NCBI RefSeq assembly: GCF_003946465.1
Contig: NZ_RHOL01000012.1
Coordinates: forward strand, 1 to 64,000
Length of the DNA stretch: 64,000 nucleotides
Reading direction: 5' to 3'
Origin: Lacticaseibacillus hegangensis
GTDB taxonomy: Bacteria > Bacillota > Bacilli > Lactobacillales > Lactobacillaceae
Part shown: positions 8,479-16,705 of the stretch, one piece after another
Layout: each line of letters begins with the position of its first letter
How positions within the stretch are numbered: position 1 is the stretch's first letter
Translations under genes and position numbers: made by a program
The notes under the pieces: generated by a model
Told to the model about the DNA's origin: nothing
Databases searched by the model: none
What the model saw: only the letters and a program-made list of their open reading frames with translations

Positions 8479-9036
8479 CTAGCGCCGGGCAAGCAGCCGG
8501 GCGAAAACATTATGCAAGGCCAGGTACAGGATCGGCACGATGAACGCGGTCGCCACGGCGTTGATCACCGCCGCCAGCAGACTCGCAAACGCGGCACCGA
8601 CCGCCACGTGGAACGACGTGCCAACCATCAGCGCCTCGACCACCCCGACCAAGTACGAGGTGACCACCTTGGTGAAGCCAGCGATGATGCCGATAGCCAC
8701 AATGCGGCCGGGATGGTTTTTCAGGTTCAGCACCCGCACCAGCAGCGTGACCACGATGGCCATCACGGCAACCTCAGACACCGTCAGCCAAGACGTCGCG
8801 GCGTACCCGTTGAGCACGTCGAAGCCGCCGAGCCCAATCGCCCCGGCGACAAAGCCCCAGCCCCCGCCGAGAAAAATAATGGCCAGGATCATCAGCGGAT
8901 TGCCGAAGTGGATGAACGGCCGGCCGACGATTGCCGGCAGCGGAATCCGCAGCACCCAGATGCCAATGTAAATAATAGCAGCGAATAACGCGGTAAAAAT
9001 TAGTTTACGCGTGCGTAATGTGCGATCACTCATCAT
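8479..9036 (-). CDS. ECF transporter S component, probably for vitamin B6
   Basis: A 185-aa membrane protein with about six hydrophobic helices and the ECF S-component style N-terminus (RKLIFTALFAAIIYIGIWV) and GRPFIHFGNPLM segment. S components bind a vitamin and work with the shared EcfA/A'/T energising module, which is not in the window. Its ATG directly follows the stop codon of the pyridoxal-kinase gene, with GGAGGAG inside the kinase end, so the two are translationally coupled. On this ground the substrate is inferred to be a vitamin B6 compound (PdxU-like); thiamine precursors are the main alternative. Confidence 0.8.
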   Translation of the reverse strand: MMSDRTLRTRKLIFTALFAAIIYIGIWVLRIPLPAIVGRPFIHFGNPLMILAIIFLGGGWGFVAGAIGLGGFDVLNGYAATSWLTVSEVAVMAIVVTLLVRVLNLKNHPGRIVAIGIIAGFTKVVTSYLVGVVEALMVGTSFHVAVGAAFASLLAAVINAVATAFIVPILYLALHNVFARLLARR

Positions 9037-9867
9037 TTATAACTCCTCCAATTCTCGGCTCAGCCACGGCAGCCCGGCGGCAAAGTTCAGCCCTAGCCGC
9101 GGGTCGTCAGTTTGCTGAATCGCCCGGGCAACAAAATTGGCCGCTAAAATGGCGGCGTGCTGCAGCGTCTGGCCGCGCATCAACGCCGCGCAAACAACGG
9201 CGGCAAACAGGTCCCCGGTGCCAAAGTAATGGCCAGGCAGGCGCTGATTGCGGTTCAGCCAGGCCGGAGCGGCCGCGTCGGTGCAGCCGGCCACCGCGAG
9301 TGACCCATCTAGCAACGGAATCCCCGTGACCAGCACTTGAACACCAAATGTTTTGACCAGTTGGGTCGCCAAACCTGCCGCTGCTTCATCGGATTGCGGC
9401 GCTAGGTCGGGCTCCTGGCCCAACAGCAGCTGTGCTTCCGTTAGGTTCGGGGTGATGACGGACGCCTGTGGGATCAGCTCCCGCATCGCCGCCACGTACG
9501 CGGCGTCAAAGCCCACATACAGCTTGCCGCCATCGGCCATGGCCGGGTCCAGCAGCCGCACCGGTGCTGCATGCCAGTCGGGCAAGACCTGCTGCCAGGC
9601 CGCCAGCGCCGTTTTGCCTAAGTAACCGAGCAGAACGCCTTGGGGCTGCAGCGGCAGGGCCTGCCAGTGCGCCGACGTGGACGCGATTTGCGCGGCCAGG
9701 TCAGTGACCACGGGCCGGCCGAGGCCACCGGTGTGCGTTGAGAGATAAGCAGTCGGCAGTACTGCGCAGTTGAAGCCCAGGGCCGCCAGCACCGGCAGCG
9801 CCACGCCAAGCGACACCTGCCCGACCCCGGACAAATCCTCGCTGATGATCACCTGTGGTTGTGTCAA
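9037..9867 (-). CDS. pdxK: Pyridoxal/pyridoxine kinase of the PfkB/ThiD-like fold
   Basis: A 276-aa ribokinase-superfamily kinase that phosphorylates pyridoxal/pyridoxine to the 5'-phosphate. Visible features are the N-terminal SEDLSGVGQVS segment, DPAMADGGKLY, the TPNLTEAQLL strand and the anion-hole/catalytic GTGDLFAAVV near residue 222. The start is a TTG at 9867: AGGAGG lies 9 bases before it, whereas the upstream ATG at 9891 would sit in front of that ribosome site. It is co-transcribed with the ECF S component, which suggests a B6 salvage unit. Phosphomethylpyrimidine kinase is an alternative. Confidence 0.85.
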   Translation of the reverse strand: MTQPQVIISEDLSGVGQVSLGVALPVLAALGFNCAVLPTAYLSTHTGGLGRPVVTDLAAQIASTSAHWQALPLQPQGVLLGYLGKTALAAWQQVLPDWHAAPVRLLDPAMADGGKLYVGFDAAYVAAMRELIPQASVITPNLTEAQLLLGQEPDLAPQSDEAAAGLATQLVKTFGVQVLVTGIPLLDGSLAVAGCTDAAAPAWLNRNQRLPGHYFGTGDLFAAVVCAALMRGQTLQHAAILAANFVARAIQQTDDPRLGLNFAAGLPWLSRELEEL

Positions 9868-9989
9868 GGCACCCCACCTCCTAGGAGCCAATCATACCAG
9901 CTTTTGCGCGCGCGACCACGTTCTATTTCTGAAAATCTGTTCGCCGCCTAATTAAGGTATAATCGAACTTAATATGTGGAGGCGAGACT

Positions 9990-10685
9990 ATGATTGGCAC
10001 GCTGTTTAACGTCACGATGATCATCATTGGCAGTTCAGTAGGAGCGCTGTTTAAGCGCGGCATCCCGGATTCTGCGCACCACGCGCTGATGACGGCGATG
10101 GGCCTGGCGGTCATGATGCTCGGCATCAATACGTCGATTCAGAAAATGCCGCAATCTCATTACCCTGTCCTCTTTATCGCCAGCATGGCGCTTGGCGTCC
10201 TCATCGGCAGCGGCCTCGACCTGGACGGCCGCTTCAACCGGCTGCTGAGTCGCGCCAGCACAAGCGGCTCCAACCTGGGCGAAGGCCTGTCGACCGCGAT
10301 TCTGCTGTTTTGCATTGGCACCCTGTCGATCGTCGGACCCATGGAGGCCGCGCTCAAACAGGACTACACCTTCCTGTTTACCAACGGCACGCTGGATCTG
10401 ATCACCTCGATGGTCCTCACCTCAACTTTCGGCATTGGCATCATGCTGGCCGCGCCGGTGCTGCTGTGCTGGCAAGGTGGCATCTACCTGATCGCGCTGC
10501 TGCTGCGCGGCGCGATTTCTTCCGCCCTGCTCACCGAGATTTCGATCGTCGGCGGCGTCTTAATTTTCGCGTCTGGCGTCAACCTCCTCGGCCTGGCCAA
10601 AATCAAAACGCTGAACCTCCTGCCTGCGCTGGCGATCCCACCGCTATTCTTCGGCGTGCTAGCGCTGTGGAGCCATTTTTCCTGA
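9990..10685 (+). CDS. DUF554-family membrane protein
   Basis: A 231-aa protein with about seven hydrophobic segments and the family pattern MIGTLFNVTMIIIGSSVGALF at the start, GLAVMMLGI, and FCIGTLSIVGPMEA in the middle. DUF554 (YdfK-type) proteins are widespread in Firmicutes as presumed transporters, but their substrate is not established. GGAGGCG lies 6 bases before the ATG, and a TATAAT box is at 9958-9963. The gene is divergent from pdxK and monocistronic. Confidence 0.88.
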   Translation: MIGTLFNVTMIIIGSSVGALFKRGIPDSAHHALMTAMGLAVMMLGINTSIQKMPQSHYPVLFIASMALGVLIGSGLDLDGRFNRLLSRASTSGSNLGEGLSTAILLFCIGTLSIVGPMEAALKQDYTFLFTNGTLDLITSMVLTSTFGIGIMLAAPVLLCWQGGIYLIALLLRGAISSALLTEISIVGGVLIFASGVNLLGLAKIKTLNLLPALAIPPLFFGVLALWSHFS

Positions 10686-10752
10686 AGCATTGTTCAGGCC
10701 TGCATGCGTGTCACTGCACAATATCAAGTGCCTAATTCAATCCATGAACCAT

Positions 10753-10781
10753 AATAGTTGGCAGCCGCCAACTATTTTTTT
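10753..10781 (+). terminator. Intrinsic terminator after the DUF554 gene
   Basis: A perfect 10-bp stem AATAGTTGGC / GCCAACTATT with loop AGCC is followed by five T. Confidence 0.9.
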
Positions 10782-10936
10782 GACTCGGCCCTATTTTTTC
10801 ATTCACGATCGTTTATATGCGGCACTTTTAGCTAAAATAACAAGCATTTTTATATTTATTGAACGTTCTAAAACCCTTTTATACCAGCATTATTTATGAT
10901 AACTATAATTATTTTAAATTTTTCAAGGGTTCTGAG

Positions 10937-10966
10937 TTGCTGGCATGTGAATTATCTCGTTATGAT
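10937..10966 (+). promoter_or_regulatory. Promoter of the WxL gene
   Basis: TTGCTG and TATGAT are separated by 18 bases, about 60 bases upstream of the WxL start codon, which has AGGAGGT 9 bases in front of it. Confidence 0.5.
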
Positions 10967-11025
10967 TAATTACGTAAGCTAGTAATGTCACTGTCACTCA
11001 CAACACTACAGGAGGTAGTTTTTTC

Positions 11026-11646
11026 ATGAAGAAAGGTTTATTCACTTCTGCTTTAGTTCTCCCGCTCGTTGCGATGGGTTTAGGGACCGGCGCACCGGTG
11101 CTGGCAGACACGGTTGATGTAGAACCAGCAAAGGGCCAGGCTCAAGTGGCCGACCAAAAGACGTCCAAGGCCACAGTTACCGTAAAACCTGGCAAACTTC
11201 AGTTAATCTCGGTTCCAAATCTGAAGTTCAATTCTGTTACGGTCAAGAACCTTGCGACTCAGCAGAACACGAAGACTTCGCTCAGTGGCCGCGACGCACC
11301 AAAGGTTGAGTTGGAAGATTTCCGCGGCGACAAGCAAGGCTGGGAACTGCGTGCGCAACTTGGTGACCTAAAGCTTAAGGACAACACAAAGCTGTCGAAC
11401 ACCAAGATCCATATGCACTTGGACAATCAGAGCGGCAAAGACCTCAATATGCCGAACATGCTTAAGGGCGGCGTTGTCCTGGATGCCGGCGGATACGCAG
11501 AAAGTCTGCTGAAGACCAACAAGACAAATGGTTTTGGCGCAGCGAAGTATCTGGTGGACGCTGAGATGAACATTGGCAAGCAAGAAAAGGCAACCGCTGG
11601 TGACTACTCCGGTACAATCACCTGGTCACTGTTCGCCACTCGCTAA
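11026..11646 (+). CDS. WxL-domain cell-surface protein (CscB type)
   Basis: A 206-aa secreted protein. The signal peptide ends near residue 27 (LADTV). The C-terminal WxL domain, which binds peptidoglycan non-covalently, shows both hallmark motifs: first GWELRAQL (Trp106) and second ITWSL (Trp200). It is the first gene of a csc-type cluster as described for Lactobacillus plantarum: WxL, small LPxTG protein, second WxL, DUF916 protein. It should form a surface complex with the DUF916 partner. A terminator after it (11680-11707) may give it higher expression than the downstream genes. Confidence 0.9.
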   Translation: MKKGLFTSALVLPLVAMGLGTGAPVLADTVDVEPAKGQAQVADQKTSKATVTVKPGKLQLISVPNLKFNSVTVKNLATQQNTKTSLSGRDAPKVELEDFRGDKQGWELRAQLGDLKLKDNTKLSNTKIHMHLDNQSGKDLNMPNMLKGGVVLDAGGYAESLLKTNKTNGFGAAKYLVDAEMNIGKQEKATAGDYSGTITWSLFATR

Positions 11647-11679
11647 TCTAATTTCACCACAGTCACAGCCTTGACTGTG

Positions 11680-11707
11680 AGCCGATGGCATGGTGTCATC
11701 GGCTTTT
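11680..11707 (+). terminator. Terminator between WxL gene and cscD-like gene
   Basis: AGCCGATG ... CATCGGCT is followed by TTTT. A second small stem, ACAGTCA / TGACTGT at 11659-11679, precedes it. Partial read-through would set the ratio of WxL protein to the downstream proteins. Confidence 0.75.
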
Positions 11708-11731
11708 TCTTTGGCAAAGGAGGGATCGAAC

Positions 11732-12109
11732 TTGATAAAAGCCACTCTCAGTTGGCTCGCTGCCTTGGCCGCTGCGCTGATGCTCGCAAGTGCTTCGCCG
11801 GCACTCGCCGCGGATAACACTCAAAGCCTAGACAGCAATGCCACCGTCAGGGTCATCGACGATACGATCGAAGAGCCCGACCCTGGCGAGGAAGACAAAG
11901 AACCTGAAGAAGGCGCCGTCGTGGATCCAACCGACAAGGAACCGGGCGATCCGACGCCGGAACCGGTTGATCACCCAACCAAAAATGAGAACGAGGCCCT
12001 GCCGCAAGCCGGCAGCCAGTCAAGCGTCGTGCTCATTGCCGCCGGACTGATGGTGCTGGGCGCGATTGCAGCGGCCAGCTTGACCACGCGCAATAGAAAG
12101 AAGGGTTAA
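11732..12109 (+). CDS. Small sortase-anchored surface protein (CscD type)
   Basis: A 125-aa protein with signal peptide (about 1-27), a highly acidic Pro/Glu/Asp-rich middle (about 45-85), a sorting signal LPQAG at 90-94, a hydrophobic helix and a basic tail TTRNRKKG. The sorting motif deviates from LPxTG by Ala in place of Thr. The start is a TTG at 11732, because AAGGAGGG lies 8 bases upstream; the ATG at 11690 falls inside the terminator. In csc clusters the small LPxTG protein is thought to tie the WxL/DUF916 complex to the wall. Confidence 0.85.
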   Translation: MIKATLSWLAALAAALMLASASPALAADNTQSLDSNATVRVIDDTIEEPDPGEEDKEPEEGAVVDPTDKEPGDPTPEPVDHPTKNENEALPQAGSQSSVVLIAAGLMVLGAIAAASLTTRNRKKG

Positions 12110-12110
12110 T

Positions 12111-13259
12111 ATGCGGCAAAAGAAAATTCTGTCCCTGGTGACCCTGGCTTGCGCGCTTGCGATGCCGCTTTCCAGTATCAGCCCGGTCCTGGCGATCGAT
12201 GATCTCACACCAGCGACAACCTCACCCGTTGACACCGCACTGGCAGAGACGGACACAACAGAAACTGCATCGGCAGCGGACGCTTCGGCCGAACAACCAA
12301 GCGTGGCGGTCCCAGCCCCTGAGGCTGCAGCACCTGAACCTGCGGCGCCGGCAGAAACACCGGATCAGCCCGCCACCCCAGCACCTGAGACGGCTGTTCC
12401 TGAAGCAACTGCCCCAGAAGCCGAAACGCCCGCAGAAGCGGTCGAACCGGTTCGCGAAAACTGGCAAGGCAAGGCTACCAGCGACGCCCGCCTGGGCACC
12501 AGTTGGAATGCCAGCCAGCCAATCGGCACCACCGTGAACGTGGGCGACCGGGTCGTGATGCGCTACTCCTTTGACCGCGGCTCCTCCCAGAATATTGACT
12601 GGGGCAAGTTGCAGGCGGAATTTGCGATTCCGGCCGACTACCAGCTCGCAGCCGAGAACGGGCGGGTCACGATTCAGGTCAATGGGGCCAACCGGCAGAT
12701 TCAGACCAGTAACCTGAACGAGTTCAAGCTAGGTCAGATTCAGATCCCGACTCGCGGCCAAGCCACTGTCGACGTGCCGCTGATCGCGAAAAACGACCAA
12801 GGTCGGCAAAATCTTGCCACTGGTAATTTCTTCGTGGGCAGCCACCACGCTACCACCAGCAAGCACTTGACCAAGCCGCGCCACCAGGTTTCGCTGACCG
12901 TGCCAGGGTTTAATTTTGGCCAGACTTCGGTCCGCGACATCGCGCTGGGCCAAGTGACGCTGAGCACTGCCAACAGCACCATGGCCGTGAAAAACACGCA
13001 CGAGGCTGGCCGCGTCACCGCTAGCATGACCAGCTTCAAACTAGGCCAAGGCTATCAAGCCGGCAACGTCGCGCTGCAGTTCGGCATCGGCAACAAGGCA
13101 ATCACCTTGCGCGACGATGCGACGCCGCTGACCATCGCTGACGGCAAGAGCAACACCTATCAGCTGACGAATAGCAAGCTGATCATCAATCAGTTCCGCG
13201 GTATCACCGCCGGCGAAAAAGCCGCGGAGATCACCTGGACACTGACGAACGCGCACTAA
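12111..13259 (+). CDS. WxL-domain protein with Ala/Pro/Glu stalk
   Basis: A 382-aa secreted protein with a signal peptide (about 1-28), a low-complexity stalk rich in Ala, Pro and Glu (about 66-113), and a C-terminal WxL-like domain. The second motif is present (ITWTL, Trp376), but at the first motif the usual Trp is replaced: the sequence reads GRVTASM (Arg301). It starts 1 base after the cscD-like stop, so translation is coupled. The stalk probably spans the wall. Loss of the first Trp may change wall binding, or the domain may bind the DUF916 protein instead. Confidence 0.85.
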   Translation: MRQKKILSLVTLACALAMPLSSISPVLAIDDLTPATTSPVDTALAETDTTETASAADASAEQPSVAVPAPEAAAPEPAAPAETPDQPATPAPETAVPEATAPEAETPAEAVEPVRENWQGKATSDARLGTSWNASQPIGTTVNVGDRVVMRYSFDRGSSQNIDWGKLQAEFAIPADYQLAAENGRVTIQVNGANRQIQTSNLNEFKLGQIQIPTRGQATVDVPLIAKNDQGRQNLATGNFFVGSHHATTSKHLTKPRHQVSLTVPGFNFGQTSVRDIALGQVTLSTANSTMAVKNTHEAGRVTASMTSFKLGQGYQAGNVALQFGIGNKAITLRDDATPLTIADGKSNTYQLTNSKLIINQFRGITAGEKAAEITWTLTNAH

Positions 13260-13270
13260 CTAGCACCACG

Positions 13271-13294
13271 GCAGGGCGCTATGCCCTGCTTTTT
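13271..13294 (+). terminator. Terminator after the second WxL gene
   Basis: A 7-bp stem GCAGGGC / GCCCTGC is followed by TTTTT. Confidence 0.85.
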
Positions 13295-13316
13295 AATTAT
13301 GGCGAAGGGTTCAAAG

Positions 13317-13346
13317 TTGCACGATTCGCCGCCACCTTAATACAAT
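13317..13346 (+). promoter_or_regulatory. Promoter of the DUF916 gene
   Basis: TTGCAC and TACAAT with an 18-base spacer lie about 56 bases before the start codon. Together with the preceding terminator this makes the DUF916 gene a separate transcription unit. Confidence 0.5.
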
Positions 13347-13402
13347 TAAATTAGTAAACCAAAGCATTTTCTACTCATTCTCATAAGTCAGGAGATATGC
13401 CA

Positions 13403-14449
13403 ATGAAAACCTTACGACTCCTCCTTGGTGCGCTGACGCTCGGCGTCTGCCTCGCGTTTGGCCACCACCAACTCGTGCAGGCCGCCGGTGCCGATTTCAC
13501 CGTCACGCCGCAGCTGGGCCAAGATCAAATCAATGGCACCACCGACTATTTCAACCTGCTCGTTCAGCCCGGGCAATCGCGCCCGCTGCAGGTGACCATT
13601 GAAAACACCAGTGCTAGTGCGAAGGATTTCACCGTCTCCTTGACCAACGCTTTTAGTCAGGGCAACGGGGAAATCGGCTACGAACCGAAAGGTCAAGTCG
13701 ACAGTTCCCTGACGGTGCCGCTCACCAGCATGAGCAGCCAACCTGAACAAACGGTGCGCATCCCCGCCGGTGGCAGCCAGCTGGTGACGGTGCCGCTTCA
13801 GGTCCCGGCGGAAGGCTTCGACGGCGTCAAGCTGGGGGCGATTTACGTGCTCGACCAAAGCGTCAGCGAGCCCACCGAGGCCGGCGAAGGCATCAGTCTG
13901 AGCAACCGCTTCGCCATGGTCATGGGCGTTCAGCTCCAGACCAACGCTGATGCGGTAGTGCTGACCAAGCCGGACCTCAAGCTCGGGACCGTCGCGGCCG
14001 GCACCGAAAAGGGTAACGCGAACGGTGGCGTCATCGTCAACCTGCGCAACATCGCGCCAATTTACATCGATAATCTCAAAGCAACGGTAACGGTCACGCG
14101 CAAGGGCGAGGATAAGCCGACCCTGGAGCGCACCGTCAGCGACTGGTCAATGGCGCCAAATTCCGTGCTGCCGCTGACCGTGCCAGCCAAAAAGGAACTC
14201 AAGGCCGGCGACTACACGGTGAAGATTTCAGCCGCCACCCCGGATCAGGACTGGCAGTTCACCGAGCATTTCACCATCAAGGAAAAAGAAGCTAAGAAGG
14301 TGAACAAGGCGCTGGGCCTGACCCCACCACCAAGCGGTCCGACCAGTGGCAACTGGCCTTGGCTCGCAGCGGGCGGCGTGGCGTTGCTTGCGCTGACCGG
14401 CGGCCTGTTCTGGTGGCGGCGTCGCAGTCGGCAGGCACCGGCAGCTTAA
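13403..14449 (+). CDS. DUF916 WxL-interacting protein (CscA type)
   Basis: A 348-aa membrane-anchored surface protein. It has a signal peptide (about 1-28), an Ig-like DUF916 region rich in beta strands (for example VTIENTSASAKDFTVSLTNA), a second C-terminal beta domain, a membrane helix WPWLAAGGVALLALTGGLFWW and a basic tail. Proteins of this family bind WxL proteins and host matrix components. The ATG at 13403 was chosen over 13397, because GGAG is then 8 rather than 2 bases away. It closes the csc cluster and ends at a bidirectional terminator. Confidence 0.9.
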   Translation: MKTLRLLLGALTLGVCLAFGHHQLVQAAGADFTVTPQLGQDQINGTTDYFNLLVQPGQSRPLQVTIENTSASAKDFTVSLTNAFSQGNGEIGYEPKGQVDSSLTVPLTSMSSQPEQTVRIPAGGSQLVTVPLQVPAEGFDGVKLGAIYVLDQSVSEPTEAGEGISLSNRFAMVMGVQLQTNADAVVLTKPDLKLGTVAAGTEKGNANGGVIVNLRNIAPIYIDNLKATVTVTRKGEDKPTLERTVSDWSMAPNSVLPLTVPAKKELKAGDYTVKISAATPDQDWQFTEHFTIKEKEAKKVNKALGLTPPPSGPTSGNWPWLAAGGVALLALTGGLFWWRRRSRQAPAA

Positions 14450-14470
14450 CCAAGCGCACTGACACAAGTA

Positions 14471-14517
14471 AAAAATCCCTCAAATCTGGGCACTACTGCC
14501 AGATTTGAGGGATTTTT
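14471..14517. terminator. Bidirectional terminator, DUF916 gene versus deformylase gene
   Basis: A long stem AAAAATCCCTCAAATCTGG / CCAGATTTGAGGGATTTTT with a short loop carries A and T tracts on both sides. Confidence 0.92.
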
Positions 14518-14532
14518 GACGTTGCCAGTTTG

Positions 14533-14943
14533 TCAGATCAGCACGCCTTCGCAGTGCGCGACCTCATGTTGAATGATCTGGGCGACAAAGCCGGTGAATT
14601 CCTGGGTGTGCGGTTTAAACTGCGTATCCTGGAACTGGACAGTGATCTGCTCAAACCGGGTGGCAGGCCGCTCCCCATCCAGGCTCAGGCAGCCTTCGGT
14701 GGTTTGGTACTGGCCACTTTTGGCCGTGATCTGCGGATTGACCATGACCACCGGCAGCGGACCCATTTGCACGATGATGATGCGCTTGGCGACGCCGATC
14801 ATATTGGCGGCCATGCCGACGCAGCGCGTGGCGTTGGCCGCCAGCGTGTCCTCGAGGTCCTGCATCACTGGGCGGTCGGCAGGCGTGGCCGGCTTTGCTT
14901 TTTGCTGCAGGAAGAGCTGGTCTTTTTCAATTGGTTTGATCAT
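14533..14943 (-). CDS. Peptide deformylase-like protein
   Basis: A 136-aa protein of the deformylase family, whose members remove formyl from N-terminal Met. Motif 1 reads CVGMAANMIGV (the usual Gln is Asn), motif 2 EGCLSL retains the metal-ligand Cys, and motif 3 reads QHEVAHCEG: the HExxH zinc helix is kept, but the Asp usual at the fourth position is Ala. It belongs to the short second deformylase type of lactobacilli rather than the main Def. Activity is plausible but not certain. It follows the LysE gene after 15 bases and ends at the bidirectional terminator. Confidence 0.85.
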   Translation of the reverse strand: MIKPIEKDQLFLQQKAKPATPADRPVMQDLEDTLAANATRCVGMAANMIGVAKRIIIVQMGPLPVVMVNPQITAKSGQYQTTEGCLSLDGERPATRFEQITVQFQDTQFKPHTQEFTGFVAQIIQHEVAHCEGVLI

Positions 14944-14958
14944 CTGCTTGCCCCTTTT

Positions 14959-15585
14959 CTAAACGGCCTTCAAAATCGCCTGGCCGGCCTGGAACACCAA
15001 GTTCACGCCGTAGCCCATCACGATGACGCCGGACACAATGTTGATCCACATGATGAGCCGGCGCGGCAGCCGGTCCTTCAGCAGGTTCAGCGCGAGGGTG
15101 ATGACCGTGAACCACACGGCACTGGCGGAGACAATGCCGCCCAGAAAGACGACGGCTTGCTCACCGGTCAACGGCGCCCGCAGTGCCCCCAGCGTCACCC
15201 CGGTGTCGATCAGTGCCTGCGGATTGCCGAACGAGACCACGAAGGCCCCGGTGAACCACTGGCGCAGGCTTTGTTCCTGCTGACTGTTGCCAAACGCGGC
15301 GGCGTTGGCCCCGCGCAAAATGCCCCAGCCGGTCCAGATCACGACCACCCCGCCGATGCCCATCACACCGATGCGCAGAACCTCGTTGCTGGCCAAAAGC
15401 GACCCAAAGCCCAGAAACGCCACGGTCGACAGCAGCGTGTCGAACAGCCAGATGAATCCAAGCACGATCAGCGCCTTTTTCAGCGGGTTGCTCAGCGCAT
15501 TATTGAACGCGAAAATGTTCTGCATGCCAATCGACGACACCAGCGCCAGCGCGATCACGAAGGCGCGCAGGTACACCGCCAGCAT
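14959..15585 (-). CDS. LysE/ArgO-family amino acid exporter
   Basis: A 208-aa protein with about six hydrophobic helices. The N-terminal segment ALALVSSIGMQNIFAFNNAL and the FGNPQALID motif are characteristic of the LysE/ArgO superfamily, which exports basic amino acids or other small solutes. Its ATG overlaps the methyltransferase stop by one base (TGATG), and the deformylase-like gene follows after 15 bases, so the three form one minus-strand unit. The real substrate is unknown. Confidence 0.85.
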   Translation of the reverse strand: MLAVYLRAFVIALALVSSIGMQNIFAFNNALSNPLKKALIVLGFIWLFDTLLSTVAFLGFGSLLASNEVLRIGVMGIGGVVVIWTGWGILRGANAAAFGNSQQEQSLRQWFTGAFVVSFGNPQALIDTGVTLGALRAPLTGEQAVVFLGGIVSASAVWFTVITLALNLLKDRLPRRLIMWINIVSGVIVMGYGVNLVFQAGQAILKAV

Positions 15586-16349
15586 CAGCGCGCCGCCGGC
15601 TTTTCGGCAAAACTCGCCCAGAAGGTCGGGATGCGCAGCTGGTCGAGGCGGCCTTCGCCGTTGTAATCCTCGTACATATCTTTAAACGACAGGCCGGCCT
15701 GGAGCTGGCCGCGCAGCTGCTCGTCCAGCGTGTGAGAAAACTGGATGCCGTCTTCTTTGGTGTCGATGCTCGCCATCAGCTTGGCGTCTTTGAGCGGGTT
15801 ATACGGCAGCCCCCGGATGATTTTTTCCTCGCGGTCCTCGTCAACGATGTAGTTGATGCCATTGTCCATCCCCACCAGCAGGCGGCCGCCGGGCTTCAGG
15901 ATGCGGCAGCACTCGCGCCACAGCGGCAGCACGTCTTCAATGTAGCAGTTCGCCACCGGCTGGATGATCAGGTCAAAGGCCTCATCGGCAAACGGCAGCG
16001 GCTGGGTCATGTCGGCGCGCACGATTGTGATGGCGTACCCTTCGTGATCGGCCAGCATGCGCTCGGTCTGTAGCTGCGCCTGAGAATAATCCAGGACCGT
16101 CACCTCCGCGCCCATCGCCGCGAGCAGCGGCATCTGCTGACCGCCGCCGGACGCCAGGCCCAGCACCTTCTTGCCGCGCATGTCGGCAAACAGCCAGTCG
16201 TGCGGCATCGGCCGCGTCGGCGTGAGGAGAATGTCCCACTGGCCGTGCTGCGCGTTGACGTAGGTCTGGTGATCGATCGGCTGACCCCACCGCCAGCCGG
16301 CCTTCACCCAGCCGTCCACCGTGTCTGCGTTAATGTCCTGATAACCCAT
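15585..16349 (-). CDS. Class I SAM-dependent methyltransferase
   Basis: A 254-aa methyltransferase. Motif I is VLGLASGGGQQMPLLAAMG (about 71-89), motif II has the acidic TVLDYSQAQL, and FDLIIQPVANCYIEDVLPLW corresponds to motif IV. It resembles UbiE/Methyltransf_11 proteins; the substrate cannot be read from sequence. GCGGAGG lies 5 bases before the ATG. It is the first gene of the unit with the LysE-type exporter and deformylase-like gene. Confidence 0.85.
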   Translation of the reverse strand: MGYQDINADTVDGWVKAGWRWGQPIDHQTYVNAQHGQWDILLTPTRPMPHDWLFADMRGKKVLGLASGGGQQMPLLAAMGAEVTVLDYSQAQLQTERMLADHEGYAITIVRADMTQPLPFADEAFDLIIQPVANCYIEDVLPLWRECCRILKPGGRLLVGMDNGINYIVDEDREEKIIRGLPYNPLKDAKLMASIDTKEDGIQFSHTLDEQLRGQLQAGLSFKDMYEDYNGEGRLDQLRIPTFWASFAEKPAAR

Positions 16350-16390
16350 GAGTGCCTCCGCGAAAAATTAGTTGCGTTAATCATAGCATA

Positions 16391-16420
16391 TTAAAAGCGG
16401 GCTGCATTGGGCAGCCCGCT
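16391..16420 (-). terminator. Terminator after the 72-aa gene
   Basis: On the minus strand, a perfect 10-bp stem AGCGGGCTGC / GCAGCCCGCT is followed by TTTAA. It separates the 72-aa gene from the methyltransferase unit. Confidence 0.8.
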
Positions 16421-16441
16421 GATTTTGACGGTGTGGTTGAG

Positions 16442-16660
16442 TTACTTCTTCAGGAGCTTCTCGGCCAGGGCCTTGACGTCGTCGTCGCTCATGTCAAGCA
16501 CCGGCTTCATCTGCTCTTCGGTCTTGATCGTGTCGTGGTTGTTCGCTTCCATGTAAGCGTCCCAGATCGCGTCGCGGACAGGGGTTTCCTCATCGCTCCA
16601 GTCAAACACTGCGTTCATCGGTTCGTCGAGTACAAGAGTCTTTTCTGGGTCTACTGCCAT
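16442..16660 (-). CDS. Small acidic protein, function unknown
   Basis: A 72-aa acidic soluble protein (ends [17 protein letters not shown]) that I do not recognise. It has no membrane segment or Cys. ACGGAGG lies about 9 bases before the ATG. What stands out is its upstream region: a TATAAT -10 box (16706-16711), a perfect 9-bp inverted repeat in the spacer (16713-16734) and a near-consensus CIRCE element (16742-16768). This suggests stress-controlled expression, possibly by HrcA. It has its own terminator. Confidence 0.75.
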   Translation of the reverse strand: MAVDPEKTLVLDEPMNAVFDWSDEETPVRDAIWDAYMEANNHDTIKTEEQMKPVLDMSDDDVKALAEKLLKK

Positions 16661-16705
16661 GATTTAATACCTCCGTATGTTTTTGTCTTAATTAACAACA
16701 AATTC

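Larger units (their letters stand above)
10686..11025 (+). other. AT-rich intergenic region before the WxL cluster
   Basis: 340 bases without a gene. They hold a strong terminator (10753-10781), then about 150 bases of unusually AT-rich DNA, then the WxL promoter (10937-10966) and a leader of about 55 bases. I see no other supported element; the AT-rich stretch may act as an upstream promoter element or a curved region. Confidence 0.6.

Noticed and set aside
14530-15666. 378-codon open plus frame across the deformylase-like and LysE genes
   Set aside because: His/Asp/Gln-rich antisense composition; both minus-strand genes are well supported.
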